A stretch of 64,000 nt of DNA, from the NCBI GenBank assembly GCA_017849435.1, contig JAFIGY010000002.1:372001-436000 (forward strand). The letters are read 5' to 3'. Source of the stretch: Chitinophaga niabensis. Lineage in GTDB: Bacteria; Bacteroidota; Bacteroidia; Chitinophagales; Chitinophagaceae. This document shows, one piece after another, positions 1-8,379 of this stretch (positions within the stretch are counted from its first letter, which is position 1; every line of letters starts with the position of its first letter). Below the pieces are notes generated by a model that saw only the letters and a list, made by a program, of their open reading frames with translations, ran no database searches and was not told where the DNA came from. A program made the translations under genes and the position numbers.

Positions 1-604
1 TTTCCCGCGGATGCTGGATTTGGCATGCTTTATCCACAGTGTGGACAGGGAAAATGTTGCATAACTTTTTATGGCTTTCAGTATTAAGAAAATGTTAAAA
101 GAGGCAGGTTATGCACGGGTGCATCTCCCGGAATTTTCCGCCGCAGAAAAACAAATTTAGTTTTACCTCTTCCGGAAGGCATGTTTTCCCATCAAAATTC
201 CGGTTTACCCCATGGTTATTAACAGGATTTGTGGAAAAAACACCCCGGTTTTCCGAAATCGTCCCGCGAAAGGATTTTTTATCTTTCAGCGATTTAATTC
301 ACAAATTGTTGTGGATTATATCCGGCAGATGCTTATTTTGTGGATAACCCTCTAATTATGATCATCGGTGGCGTGACCGGAAACGATGGGATAGTCAGGG
401 GAAAACAAGATTTTTAACAACCAATACCTGTGCATTAAAATTAAAAGAAATGTGGAAAAAGTGTGAATGAAGATAAAAAACGACCCACTCTAAATACTGC
501 TCAAACCCTTTACTGTATTGGCTTTGAAGGCTAAAAAACCTATTTTGCAGTTACAACTATTTTATTCTATTTTTGCTACCTCTAAAATTTAGACAATATA
601 TTAT
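1..604. other. oriC: Gene-free region with DnaA-box cluster; candidate oriC
   Basis: No convincing gene lies here. Two perfect DnaA boxes (TTATCCACA) are seen, at 30-38 on the plus strand and 339-347 on the minus strand. Single-mismatch boxes lie at 230-238, 310-318 and 451-459 on the minus strand, and weaker ones at 40-48, 109-117 and 216-224. The last 65 bases before the first gene are strongly AT-rich, as expected of an unwinding element. TTCCGG/CCGGAA words recur between the boxes. Bacteroidota origins are often not beside dnaA, so the lack of dnaA does not exclude this. The function is inferred from box density alone. Confidence 0.55.
544..575 (+). promoter_or_regulatory. Bacteroidota-type promoter of the SurA/PpiD-like gene
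   Basis: A TTTG -33 element (544-547) and a perfect TAnnTTTG -7 element (TATTTTTG, 568-575) are separated by 20 bases, close to the phylum consensus. The start codon follows 29 bases after the -7 box. Confidence 0.75.
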
Positions 605-2722
605 ATGTCAGTTATTCAGAAAATCAGGGACAAATATGCTATCGTTATCATTGTATTGATATGCGTGGCTATTGTGAGCTTTTTGCTGCAGGACGTTTTT
701 TTCGGTAAGAACTCTATGTTCAGACAGTCTACCTCCGTTGGTAAAGTGAACGGTGTGGATCTGGATTACCGCGAATATGTTCAGCGGATAGAAAACGCGC
801 AGAACCAAGCGCGCCAGCAGATGCAGGGTGCTTCGCTGGATGAGCAGACGCAGCAATACATCCGTGAGCAGGCATGGGATCAGTTCCTCCGTGAGCATAT
901 CATGCAAGAGCAGTATGAAGAACTGGGCATTGAAGTAACACAGGCAGAGGTGGCTGACCAGATCACGGGTAAAAACCCTCACCCCCTGGTGCTCCAGAAT
1001 TTCACCAATCCCCAAACCGGGAAATTCGATCCTACTATCCTGGACCGCGTAAGAGAGAACGCCCGCCAGGATCAGTCCGGTCAATTGAGCCAGCAATTGC
1101 TGGCCTTTGATCAGATGATCGCGGAATATCAGAAGAACCTCAAATATATCACGTTGGTACATCAGGGTATTTATTATCCGAAATGGCTTGCACAGATGCA
1201 GATTGCTGATAATGCACAGACCGCTAACATCGGTTATGTACAGGTTCCTTATGCCAGCATCTCTGACAGCACCATTAAAGTGACCGATGATGAACTGAAT
1301 AAATATATACAAGACAACAAAGCGCGCTTTGAAGTTCCCGAGAGCCGCAAAGTGGAATATATTTCTTTCGATGCGATCCCTTCCGCTACGGATTCTACTG
1401 CTACGCTCACAGAACTGAACAAGCTGAAAGCTGAACTGGATTCAACGCCTGACATCGCCGGTTTCATGAAACTGAATTCAGAACTCGGTTATTATGACGG
1501 GTATGTTTCCCGCACTGCGGTTCAGTTCCCGCTGAAAGATTCTGTGATTGACCTGCCTGTTGGTAAAACATTCGGACCTTACCGCGATAACAACCTCATG
1601 GTATATGCCAGGATGATGGACCGTAAAACATTGCCTGACACCGTGAAGTTTCGTCAGATCCTGATTGCGATGCATCAGGGTATGACGGATTCTGCTGCAA
1701 AACGTCGCGCAGATAGTCTCGAAGCGGTTGTTCGTGGCGGTGGAGATATCGCCGCACTGGCAAGAGAATTCTCCGATGATCCCGCCGGTAAACAAAATGG
1801 CGGGGAGTATACCCTTACGCCCAACGGTTATTTTGCCAATGAACTGCAACTCGTGAAAGACTTCGCTTTCTCCGGTTCCAACGGACAGTTGAAAGTGGTG
1901 AAAATGCCGATTGGTTATGCCGTAGTAAAAATCACGGAGCAGAAAAATTTTGGCCCCGCTATTAAAGTTGCCTATCTCGCCAAACGTGTAGACGCCAGCT
2001 CTACCACCACCAGTGAGGCATTGGGTCATGCGAATGATTTTGCTTCCAGGAACGGGGATCAGAAAACGTTTGAAAAAACGGTACAGGAAAAAGGATTCAA
2101 TAAACGGATCGCTGATAATATCCGCCCGATGGATTTCGTACTGCCTGGCTTAGGCAGCGCGCGCGAAATGGTGAACTGGGCATATAAAGCTAACAAAGGT
2201 GATGTGAGCCCTGTGTTCACCATGGAAGATAAATTTGTGGTGGCTGTACTGACCGGTGTGCGTAATGCCGGCACTGCTCCGCTGGATGAAGTTCGTCCGC
2301 AGGTAGAAGCGGAAGTGAAGAAGACCAAAAAAGCAGAACAGATCATGGAGAAACTGAAAGAGCCCGCTACGCTTGAGGCTGCGGCCAGCGCTACCAATCA
2401 GCCGGTGCTGACGGCCGAGGGTATTGGTTTTGCATCTCCCTTTATTCCTTCCATCGGCTTTGAACCGCGCGTAACCGGCGCTGCCTTCAACAAGGGTTGG
2501 GGTACTGCAAAAGTTTCCGCACCTATTCAGGGGAATGGCGGTGTGTTCGTAGTGAAAGTAAATGCTTATGTTCCTGCTGCACAACCGGCTACGGATTATG
2601 CACAGCAGCGCGCTGCATACGAACAAAACCTGAAACAACTGACGGATAATCAGCTGTTTGAAGTGCTGAAAAAGAAAAGTAAGATTAAAGATAACCGCGC
2701 ATCGTTCTTCGTTTCGAACTGA
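605..2722 (+). CDS. SurA/PpiD-like peptidyl-prolyl cis-trans isomerase (periplasmic chaperone)
   Basis: A 705-residue protein with a short cytoplasmic N-terminus and one membrane anchor (about residues 11-30), then a long helical chaperone region of the SurA_N/PpiD type, rich in Gln and charged residues. A PpiC/parvulin rotamase domain starts near residue 345 (DTVKFRQILIAMHQ... and the FSDDPAGKQNGGEY segment), followed by a weaker C-terminal parvulin-like segment. The family folds outer-membrane and secreted proteins at the periplasmic face. Length and single anchor fit PpiD rather than soluble SurA. It has its own promoter upstream and a strong terminator downstream, so it is probably monocistronic. 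Confidence 0.9.
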   Translation: MSVIQKIRDKYAIVIIVLICVAIVSFLLQDVFFGKNSMFRQSTSVGKVNGVDLDYREYVQRIENAQNQARQQMQGASLDEQTQQYIREQAWDQFLREHIMQEQYEELGIEVTQAEVADQITGKNPHPLVLQNFTNPQTGKFDPTILDRVRENARQDQSGQLSQQLLAFDQMIAEYQKNLKYITLVHQGIYYPKWLAQMQIADNAQTANIGYVQVPYASISDSTIKVTDDELNKYIQDNKARFEVPESRKVEYISFDAIPSATDSTATLTELNKLKAELDSTPDIAGFMKLNSELGYYDGYVSRTAVQFPLKDSVIDLPVGKTFGPYRDNNLMVYARMMDRKTLPDTVKFRQILIAMHQGMTDSAAKRRADSLEAVVRGGGDIAALAREFSDDPAGKQNGGEYTLTPNGYFANELQLVKDFAFSGSNGQLKVVKMPIGYAVVKITEQKNFGPAIKVAYLAKRVDASSTTTSEALGHANDFASRNGDQKTFEKTVQEKGFNKRIADNIRPMDFVLPGLGSAREMVNWAYKANKGDVSPVFTMEDKFVVAVLTGVRNAGTAPLDEVRPQVEAEVKKTKKAEQIMEKLKEPATLEAAASATNQPVLTAEGIGFASPFIPSIGFEPRVTGAAFNKGWGTAKVSAPIQGNGGVFVVKVNAYVPAAQPATDYAQQRAAYEQNLKQLTDNQLFEVLKKKSKIKDNRASFFVSN

Positions 2723-2742
2723 TGCGTATATCAGCATATTTG

Positions 2743-2771
2743 AAAAGGCCGGGTTATCCCCGGCCTTTTTT
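2743..2771 (+). terminator. Rho-independent terminator after the SurA/PpiD-like gene
   Basis: Stem AAAAGGCCGGG, loop TTAT, then CCCCGGCC followed by six T residues. It lies 20 bases after the stop codon. Confidence 0.85.
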
Positions 2772-2800
2772 GTGCCCATCCCCGGTTCCCCGGGAATTCG

Positions 2801-2808
2801 TAAATTTG
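2801..2808 (+). promoter_or_regulatory. -7 box five bases before the DUF2480 start
   Basis: TAAATTTG matches TAnnTTTG perfectly and ends five bases before the ATG at 2814. It rules out the upstream in-frame ATG at 2772 as the start and predicts a leaderless or nearly leaderless mRNA. No good -33 element is visible at the usual spacing. Confidence 0.55.
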
Positions 2809-2813
2809 TATCT

Positions 2814-3320
2814 ATGGAAGAGATTGTAAATAAAGTGGCGCAAAGCGCACTCACAACAATAGACCTGGCCGACTATTTTCCGAAAGGAGAAACGGTTGTG
2901 TTTGATATAAAGGATCACCTGTTCATGGAGTTGATCCTGAAAGAGAAAGATTTTCGGGCAGGCCTGCAGGTGCTGGATTGGGAGAAATACCGGGGAAAGA
3001 ATGTAGCCATTGTGTGCACGGCGGATGCGATTGTGCCATTATGGGCTTATATGCTGGTAGCTGCCTGCCTGGAGCCCGTTGCGGCCTATTATGCTTTTGG
3101 GGATGAGGGCTTCCTGCATCATACACTTTTCCTGAAGAACATCGGAACGCTGAATGTTGAGCAGTTCAGGGATCAGCGCGTGGTGATAAAAGGCTGTGGA
3201 GATAAAACCATTCCGGAATCTGCTTATGTGGAAGTTACCCGCCTGCTTCGCCCTGTAGTGAAAAGCATAATGTATGGAGAGCCTTGTTCTACCGTACCGG
3301 TCTACAAGAAAAAATCCTAA
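2814..3320 (+). CDS. DUF2480 family protein
   Basis: 168 residues from the ATG at 2814, chosen because the -7 box lies between this codon and the earlier in-frame ATG. The sequence matches the Bacteroidota-specific DUF2480 family as I know it (opening MEEIVNKVAQS, a central VAIVCTADAIVPLWAYML segment, and a CGDKTIPESAYVEVT segment near the end). There is no signal peptide, so it should be cytoplasmic. The biochemical role is unknown. Its stop codon overlaps that of the convergent corA gene by four bases. Confidence 0.85.
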   Translation: MEEIVNKVAQSALTTIDLADYFPKGETVVFDIKDHLFMELILKEKDFRAGLQVLDWEKYRGKNVAIVCTADAIVPLWAYMLVAACLEPVAAYYAFGDEGFLHHTLFLKNIGTLNVEQFRDQRVVIKGCGDKTIPESAYVEVTRLLRPVVKSIMYGEPCSTVPVYKKKS

Positions 3321-4414
3321 AACCAGCCGCGTTTTTTGAATATCCAGATCATCCCTGCAAAGATCAGCGCCATCATTCCCAGAACGAAGAAATATCCGTT
3401 GTGATGTTTTAGTTCCGGCATGAATTCAAAGTTCATCCCGTAAATGCCTGTGATCACCGTTAACGGCGCCAGCAGTGTAGTTACCACGGCTAACACCTTC
3501 ATCACCTCGTTCAGTTTCAGGTTCATTTGTGCATGATAAAGCTCCTGCAGGCTCATTACCATATCGCGGTAGTTCTCCGTGAGGTCTGTGGCCTGAATGA
3601 TGTGATCGTATACATCCTTGAAATATTTGGTAGTGCTTTCCTCCAGCAGGCGATTTTCTGATTTCAGTAAACCATTCATGACTTCGCGTACGGGTGCGAT
3701 CCCTCGTTTGAACAGTTGCATTTCCTTGCGCAGATAGTTGATCCGGCCGAGTGTACGGTTATTCGGCTGACGCGGAATGATGTCTTCCATTAATTCGATC
3801 CGCTCGCCGAGTTTGTCCATCACAATGAAATAATTATCCACGATGACGTCCAGCAAAGCATAGAGCAGATAATCCGCGCCGGAGTTTCGCAGCTTGGTGC
3901 CGCTGGTGCGTAATCTTTCGCGGACAGGGTTGAATACATCCCTGCCGGGATCATCCTGGAAAGAGATCACCACATTTTTTCCCAGCACCATGCTCACCTG
4001 TTCCTGTTCTACAGAGGAGCTTTCCGGCCGGAAATACATCATGGGCAAAAGGCAGAAAAGATTATCCCCGATCTCGTCCATTTTTGCGCGCTGGCCTTCG
4101 CTCAGGATATCTTCCATCAACAGGTAGTGTATCTTGAAATGGTTACAAATGGCTTCTACTTCTTCCCGGCGCACACCGTCTACATTGATCCACTTGATTG
4201 TGCTTGTTTCGCTGAACCGGAAACAGCCGTTCACATGATCCATTACTTCTTCATGCACCATCTCCCCATCGTATTCAAATACGGTGATCTGCACTTTATC
4301 TACCGGCTTGCGGGTACTGCCCGCATCCACCGGGTTGAAATTCATAAGGCGCTGTTTCCTGATACGGAAAGGGTTAATGGCATCCGGAATCGGCAGTAAT
4401 CCATGTTTGGCCAT
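3317..4414 (-). CDS. corA: CorA family magnesium/cobalt transporter
   Basis: 365 residues. A large N-terminal cytoplasmic alpha/beta domain and a long helix are followed by two C-terminal membrane helices. The signature YGMNFEFMPEL, containing the GMN selectivity-filter motif, ends the first helix, and the tail is Lys/Arg-rich (KKRGW). The family forms pentameric channels for divalent cation uptake. A second Met at residue 24 (MNFNPVDAG) is an alternative start. A near-consensus -7 box (TATTTTAG) lies about 30 bases upstream of the chosen start. The 3' end overlaps the DUF2480 gene. Confidence 0.93.
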   Translation of the reverse strand: MAKHGLLPIPDAINPFRIRKQRLMNFNPVDAGSTRKPVDKVQITVFEYDGEMVHEEVMDHVNGCFRFSETSTIKWINVDGVRREEVEAICNHFKIHYLLMEDILSEGQRAKMDEIGDNLFCLLPMMYFRPESSSVEQEQVSMVLGKNVVISFQDDPGRDVFNPVRERLRTSGTKLRNSGADYLLYALLDVIVDNYFIVMDKLGERIELMEDIIPRQPNNRTLGRINYLRKEMQLFKRGIAPVREVMNGLLKSENRLLEESTTKYFKDVYDHIIQATDLTENYRDMVMSLQELYHAQMNLKLNEVMKVLAVVTTLLAPLTVITGIYGMNFEFMPELKHHNGYFFVLGMMALIFAGMIWIFKKRGWF

Positions 4415-4533
4415 GACAAAGGATTTTATGCTAAAATAGGAGAAAAAGGATGGATGTCAGCAAATGTTCTCATTTAATTAAGATTACCATAACGGCCGGA
4501 TAACATGTCTTAGCTAGTTTCAAAAGAAAAGAT

Positions 4534-6216
4534 ATGCGCACAGTCATGCTCGTGGCCGCCGCCATTGTCACCGGATTATTTTCCATCATCAGCGGCCGGC
4601 AGAAAGACAAGCTCACTCCGCGGGCCAGGCACGTACTGCAATGGTACAAGATACAAGTGCGCACGCTGGATCATGCGGCGGGTCATTTTTTGCATGCTGT
4701 TACGCAGAAAGAATCCGATGTTGTTATCCAGCAGCGATTCGCGGAAACCCGGGAAGCATACAAACACCTGGAGCTGCTGCTGGAATATTTCAACCCCTCC
4801 ACCGCCAAAGCCCTCAACGGGCCCAACCTCCCGGAGGCAGAACCGGATAACCATAACATGATCATTGATCCCGAAGGCTTCCTGGTGCTGGAGGGAAAAA
4901 TATTCCCTCGTATAGCCGTTACCGATACCGCATTCATTCGCAGGGAAACGCTGCGGCTCGTTTCCAATATTGAGCGGGTAAAAGTAACCGCCAATTCCCT
5001 GCTGGCCACAGATGCCCAGCTCTTCGACGCCATGCGGCAGGAACTTTTGCGGATAATGGCTCTCGGCATCAGCGGATTTGATTCGCCCATAGCGCAGCGT
5101 AGTTTGAAGGAAGCGGAAGATGCGCTGGATGGCGTGAAGGCGGTATGGTTGTTTTACGAGGACGATATCGATCATGCCAACCCGGACCTTTCCACCCGCA
5201 CGAACACCCTCTTCCTCGGTGCGCGGCAGATGTTGCGGGGAGCGAAAGATTTCGCGGCTTTTTCGCGCATGCATTTCATCCGGGAATATTTGACCCCCCT
5301 GACCGTTAACATCAAGCTGGCGCGCGAAGCGCTGCATATCCCCTATACCCATGAGCCCCGGTTCCTTGATCCTGCCGCCTCGCACGTGTTTGAGAAGGAT
5401 GCATTTAATCCGGCCTTTTTCTCCCCGGATCAAACGTTGACGCATACACGGAGCGAGGTGGCGCTGGGGCGTAAATTGTTCTACGACTCCATCTTACCCG
5501 CTGCCGCAGCACTCCAACCACAGGATGCCGTACTCCGTAATACCCCCACCCTCATCAACGCGGCGTTGCAGCCAGGCCAGTTCTATGACCAGCGGGGAGC
5601 CTACCTGGAAGACGCTGTGGAAAAGATTTCCGTGGATGAGCAATACGGAATGCTTTTTAAAGATGTTTTCGGGAAAGAGGTAACGGAACAGCATATACGA
5701 AGATCGATAGCTCCGTACATCCGTTCGCTGGTACAGCTGAATAGCCGGTTTGATGATTATATGCGGGGACATGAAGGAAAGATGAACGCCGCCGAGATCC
5801 GGGGGTTTGACCTGTTCATGGGGAAAGCGAAATGCGGCACCTGCCACTTTGTGCCGCTGTTCAATGGTACCGTGCCGCCCGCGTACAGCAATGCAGAAGC
5901 GGAAGTGCCTGCCTGGCAAAACAAGTACCGCATTGATCCCGATGAAGAGAAATATGCCCTCTGCCAGATGGAGCACCAGCGTTTTGCATTCAAGACGCCC
6001 ACGCTGCGGAATATTGCATCCACCGCGCCGTATATGCACAACGGTATTTATGCCACGCTCGAAGAGGTACTGGAATTTTACAACAACGGCGGCGGAGCAG
6101 GAATGGGGGTGCGGGTGAATAACCAGACCCTGCCCAAAGATTCACTGCACCTGACCAGGCAGGAGCAGGCGGATATCATCGCATTCCTGAAAACCCTTAA
6201 CAGTGAAATGAACTGA
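4534..6216 (+). CDS. MauG/cytochrome c peroxidase family protein with only one heme motif
   Basis: 560 residues with an N-terminal signal segment (VMLVAAAIVTGLFSIISG). Residues about 25-290 form an all-helical domain of the kind often fused to Bacteroidota di-heme peroxidases. The C-terminal half is MauG/CcpA-like, with one heme c site at C434-G-T-C-H438 and the later PTLRNIASTAPYMHNG motif. The other heme-binding CxxCH, expected between LGRKLFYD and RNTPTLINAA (residues about 312-336), is missing. Only about 13 residues join these segments, where relatives have several tens. The reading frame is intact. It is probably a periplasmic mono-heme derivative; its substrate is unknown. Confidence 0.85.
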   Translation: MRTVMLVAAAIVTGLFSIISGRQKDKLTPRARHVLQWYKIQVRTLDHAAGHFLHAVTQKESDVVIQQRFAETREAYKHLELLLEYFNPSTAKALNGPNLPEAEPDNHNMIIDPEGFLVLEGKIFPRIAVTDTAFIRRETLRLVSNIERVKVTANSLLATDAQLFDAMRQELLRIMALGISGFDSPIAQRSLKEAEDALDGVKAVWLFYEDDIDHANPDLSTRTNTLFLGARQMLRGAKDFAAFSRMHFIREYLTPLTVNIKLAREALHIPYTHEPRFLDPAASHVFEKDAFNPAFFSPDQTLTHTRSEVALGRKLFYDSILPAAAALQPQDAVLRNTPTLINAALQPGQFYDQRGAYLEDAVEKISVDEQYGMLFKDVFGKEVTEQHIRRSIAPYIRSLVQLNSRFDDYMRGHEGKMNAAEIRGFDLFMGKAKCGTCHFVPLFNGTVPPAYSNAEAEVPAWQNKYRIDPDEEKYALCQMEHQRFAFKTPTLRNIASTAPYMHNGIYATLEEVLEFYNNGGGAGMGVRVNNQTLPKDSLHLTRQEQADIIAFLKTLNSEMN

Positions 6217-6283
6217 TGATAAAAGATCAACCGCCGAAGTGAGTGACACAACGGCGGCTGAATAATGATCTGCAGCTGGTATC

Positions 6284-6484
6284 CTAATCTCCTTCTTCGA
6301 GCTCGAATATTTCCTCCAATGGCTTTTCGAATACCCGCGCGATCTTCAGGGCCAGAATGGTGGAAGGCACGTATTTGTTGGATTCAATAGTATTGATTGT
6401 TTGACGGGAAACGCCTACCAGCCTGGCCAGCTCGTCCTGTGTAAGGTTCTTCCTGGCGCGCTCTACCTTGATGCTGTTTTTCAT
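6284..6484 (-). CDS. XRE/Cro-CI family transcriptional regulator (66 aa)
   Basis: A stand-alone helix-turn-helix protein. The core DELARLVGVSRQTINTIE is a textbook XRE HTH, followed by PSTILALKIARVF and an acidic tail. Its start overlaps the stop of the upstream membrane-protein gene by four bases (ATGA), so the two are translationally coupled. Small regulators of this type usually repress their own operon. A palindromic operator in front of the partner gene (6936-6953) is the likely target. Confidence 0.9.
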   Translation of the reverse strand: MKNSIKVERARKNLTQDELARLVGVSRQTINTIESNKYVPSTILALKIARVFEKPLEEIFELEEGD

Positions 6485-6894
6485 ACGGCGTTCTTGTTAC
6501 GGTAAATTAAATAATTGAAACGGGCGATGAAGATAAGGAGAACGGTGTACATGTTGTAAACCATGATGGACAGGAAATCAAGGCCGTAAAGAAAGAGCAT
6601 ACAGATGATCAGCAGGATGTAGTTGATCAATACCGCGACCTGGAAAGACTCCAGGCGAATTTTATTGATATATTCATCTTCCGTTTTTTCCCGGCTGAAT
6701 GCGATCAGCAGCAGTCCCACGATCAATATCACCCCCGTGACCGTATTCATAACAGGTTCCAGCCAGGGGAAGCCCCTGTAAGCATCGAGCCTTTCCGCGA
6801 AATGCAAATGAAAGATGCCGATGATGAGTGCCGGAATGGAAATGATCCAGCCGATCTTTTTGTAAACATGCGGTAAGAGATACTTAGACTTCAT
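6481..6894 (-). CDS. Four-helix membrane protein coupled to an XRE regulator
   Basis: 137 residues from the ATG at 6894. The upstream in-frame ATG at 6924 is rejected because the -7 box TATCTTTG (6912-6919) lies between the two. Four hydrophobic segments (about residues 14-30, 48-65, 85-101, 108-125) surround a conserved-looking cytoplasmic loop, SREKTEDEYINKIRLES. No enzymatic motif is seen. The layout, membrane protein followed by a 66-residue HTH, resembles small regulator/membrane pairs found across bacteria whose physiological role is mostly unknown. Confidence 0.85.
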   Translation of the reverse strand: MKSKYLLPHVYKKIGWIISIPALIIGIFHLHFAERLDAYRGFPWLEPVMNTVTGVILIVGLLLIAFSREKTEDEYINKIRLESFQVAVLINYILLIICMLFLYGLDFLSIMVYNMYTVLLIFIARFNYLIYRNKNAV

Positions 6895-6911
6895 GGCGTT
6901 TTGAATTTTAC

Positions 6912-6953
6912 CAAAGATAAGCATGTTTTACAAAATGTAAAATAAATTTTACA
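6912..6953 (-). promoter_or_regulatory. Promoter and palindromic operator of the membrane protein/XRE operon
   Basis: On the minus strand a perfect -7 box TATCTTTG (6912-6919) is preceded by an exact palindrome, TGTAAAAT-AA-ATTTTACA on the plus strand (6936-6953). A third half-site TTTTACA lies at 6926-6932, so three TGTAAAA half-sites alternate in orientation over 28 bases. They cover the -33 region, as expected for repression by the co-encoded HTH protein. Binding is inferred. Confidence 0.65.
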
Positions 6954-6970
6954 AAAAGACGTGTTTACAA

Positions 6971-6999
6971 GACAAAAAAGACCCTCCATTTGGAGGGTC
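6971..6999 (-). terminator. Terminator of the DUF3472 gene
   Basis: Stem GACCCTCCA / TGGAGGGTC with a two-base loop. Read on the minus strand it is followed by TTTTTTG. It lies 23 bases beyond the stop of the minus-strand gene ending at 7023. Confidence 0.8.
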
Positions 7000-7022
7000 G
7001 AGATTTTAATGGTGTGGCTGTG

Positions 7023-8282
7023 TCAGAATTTCGGCAGCGCTATTTCCGGTTGTTTACCGCCGGCAGGCCGCTCAAAAATATCTCCCAGCTTGGCATTGGC
7101 CGGTGTGAACCCGGCGGTCCACAAATAGAACCAGCCATTTTCCGAACCGCCGCCGAAGTCCAGGCGATCTCCTGCGCGCGCGGTGGCGTCGTTGGTGAAG
7201 CGGGCCTTCGTCAGCTCGATCCATTCACCCGTGTCTGTTTTCACCCAATGGTTGCCAAAGAAGCCTTTACGGGCGAGGTATCCGTTCTCGAAACTGAAAT
7301 TTTCAAGGAAAGAATACAGGTGGCTCATGTATTTCCCGTCTTTCGGCGCACGGAAACTTGCGATAAGCTTCCACTCCTTATGTTCGGGCACATAGAAGTA
7401 AGCGGTGTATTGTGTGGTGGTGCCAACAGGAACGGCGTGCATGAGGAAGCGATATGTTTCACCGGCTTTCCAGTTATATACCCAATGGCTGTGCCCGCCG
7501 GTGCCTTCCCCGCCGAAACCGGAAGCTACCACGCTGTCGCCTTTAGCGAGCAGTGTTACCTGATCTTCATACCTCACCTTTGACCGGTCGTCCGGCTCTT
7601 TGCCGGAATCCCATACGGAGAAAATGATCCGGCGTTCCTGGGGGCCGTTCACCTGCATGCCGAAATAGCCGCGGTGGAAGCCGCAGGACATGAAGTAAGT
7701 GCCCAGTTTATCCTGCCCTTCCGGCACCCGGATCTCTCCATAGAACCATTCCACGTTCTTTTCTTCCGCCACCGGGTAGTTCAGGTGTACGGAAGCAGAG
7801 CGGCGCCAGGGTTTGGGATTGAACTGAATGTCTTTGGTGGCGGGGCCTTCCAGGGTTACGCCTTTGATATCGGCATATACATTGCCCTGTTTCTCGATGC
7901 CTTTCAGCGAGATGGTATAGAAACCGGGTGTTTTGAGTTTTGTCTGCAGCACAGGGATTGTCGTGTAGTCGCTTCCGTTAGGAATGCTGATCACTTTTTC
8001 CGTGCCGTTCACCAGGACTTTTATTTTCGCGGGCGCATCGCTTTTTGCCTGCAGTCCTATTTTCAGCGGGCCTGCATTCGCGGCGTGGAAGTAGAAATTC
8101 ACGGCATTGGTACTGTCTGTCCACCTTACCACGCCTTGTCTGCCGGAGATATTCACGCCGGCTTCCTTAGGAACGGCGTAAGCGGTAAACCCCGGAATCA
8201 CTACCTCTGCGGACTGTGCCTTTACGAGGCTGCTGGTGGCCAGGAGGCCCAGCAGTAAAAAAGAGTAGCCTGATCTGTTCAT
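7023..8282 (-). CDS. Secreted DUF5077/DUF3472 domain protein
   Basis: 419 residues with a signal peptide (SFLLLGLLATSSLVKAQS). Residues about 25-135 form a beta-sandwich resembling DUF5077. The rest matches DUF3472 (WFYGEIRVPEG, GYFGMQVNG, then aromatic-rich strands such as SHWVYNWKAGETYRF). These domains are found in secreted Bacteroidota proteins and are thought to bind or act on carbohydrate, but no activity is established. It is monocistronic, with its own terminator. A GCTAACCGGTTTT element lies about 27 bases upstream of the start (8309-8321). Confidence 0.85.
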   Translation of the reverse strand: MNRSGYSFLLLGLLATSSLVKAQSAEVVIPGFTAYAVPKEAGVNISGRQGVVRWTDSTNAVNFYFHAANAGPLKIGLQAKSDAPAKIKVLVNGTEKVISIPNGSDYTTIPVLQTKLKTPGFYTISLKGIEKQGNVYADIKGVTLEGPATKDIQFNPKPWRRSASVHLNYPVAEEKNVEWFYGEIRVPEGQDKLGTYFMSCGFHRGYFGMQVNGPQERRIIFSVWDSGKEPDDRSKVRYEDQVTLLAKGDSVVASGFGGEGTGGHSHWVYNWKAGETYRFLMHAVPVGTTTQYTAYFYVPEHKEWKLIASFRAPKDGKYMSHLYSFLENFSFENGYLARKGFFGNHWVKTDTGEWIELTKARFTNDATARAGDRLDFGGGSENGWFYLWTAGFTPANAKLGDIFERPAGGKQPEIALPKF

Positions 8283-8379
8283 GTGCTTGCTTATTGAGTA
8301 CTACAAATAAAACCGGTTAGCCGGCCAGATGCAACCGGTGATGGAAAAAATTGACAATTAGCGGAGAGAAGGGCTTTGT

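Noticed and set aside
111-347. 78-codon plus-strand frame in the first region
   Set aside because: It has no domain, codon usage is unlike the neighbours, and it overlaps the DnaA-box cluster.
5467-5545. Possible frameshift or sequencing error as cause of the missing heme motif
   Set aside because: The frame is open and the sequences flanking the gap align in frame with family motifs on both sides; no other frame restores a CxxCH.
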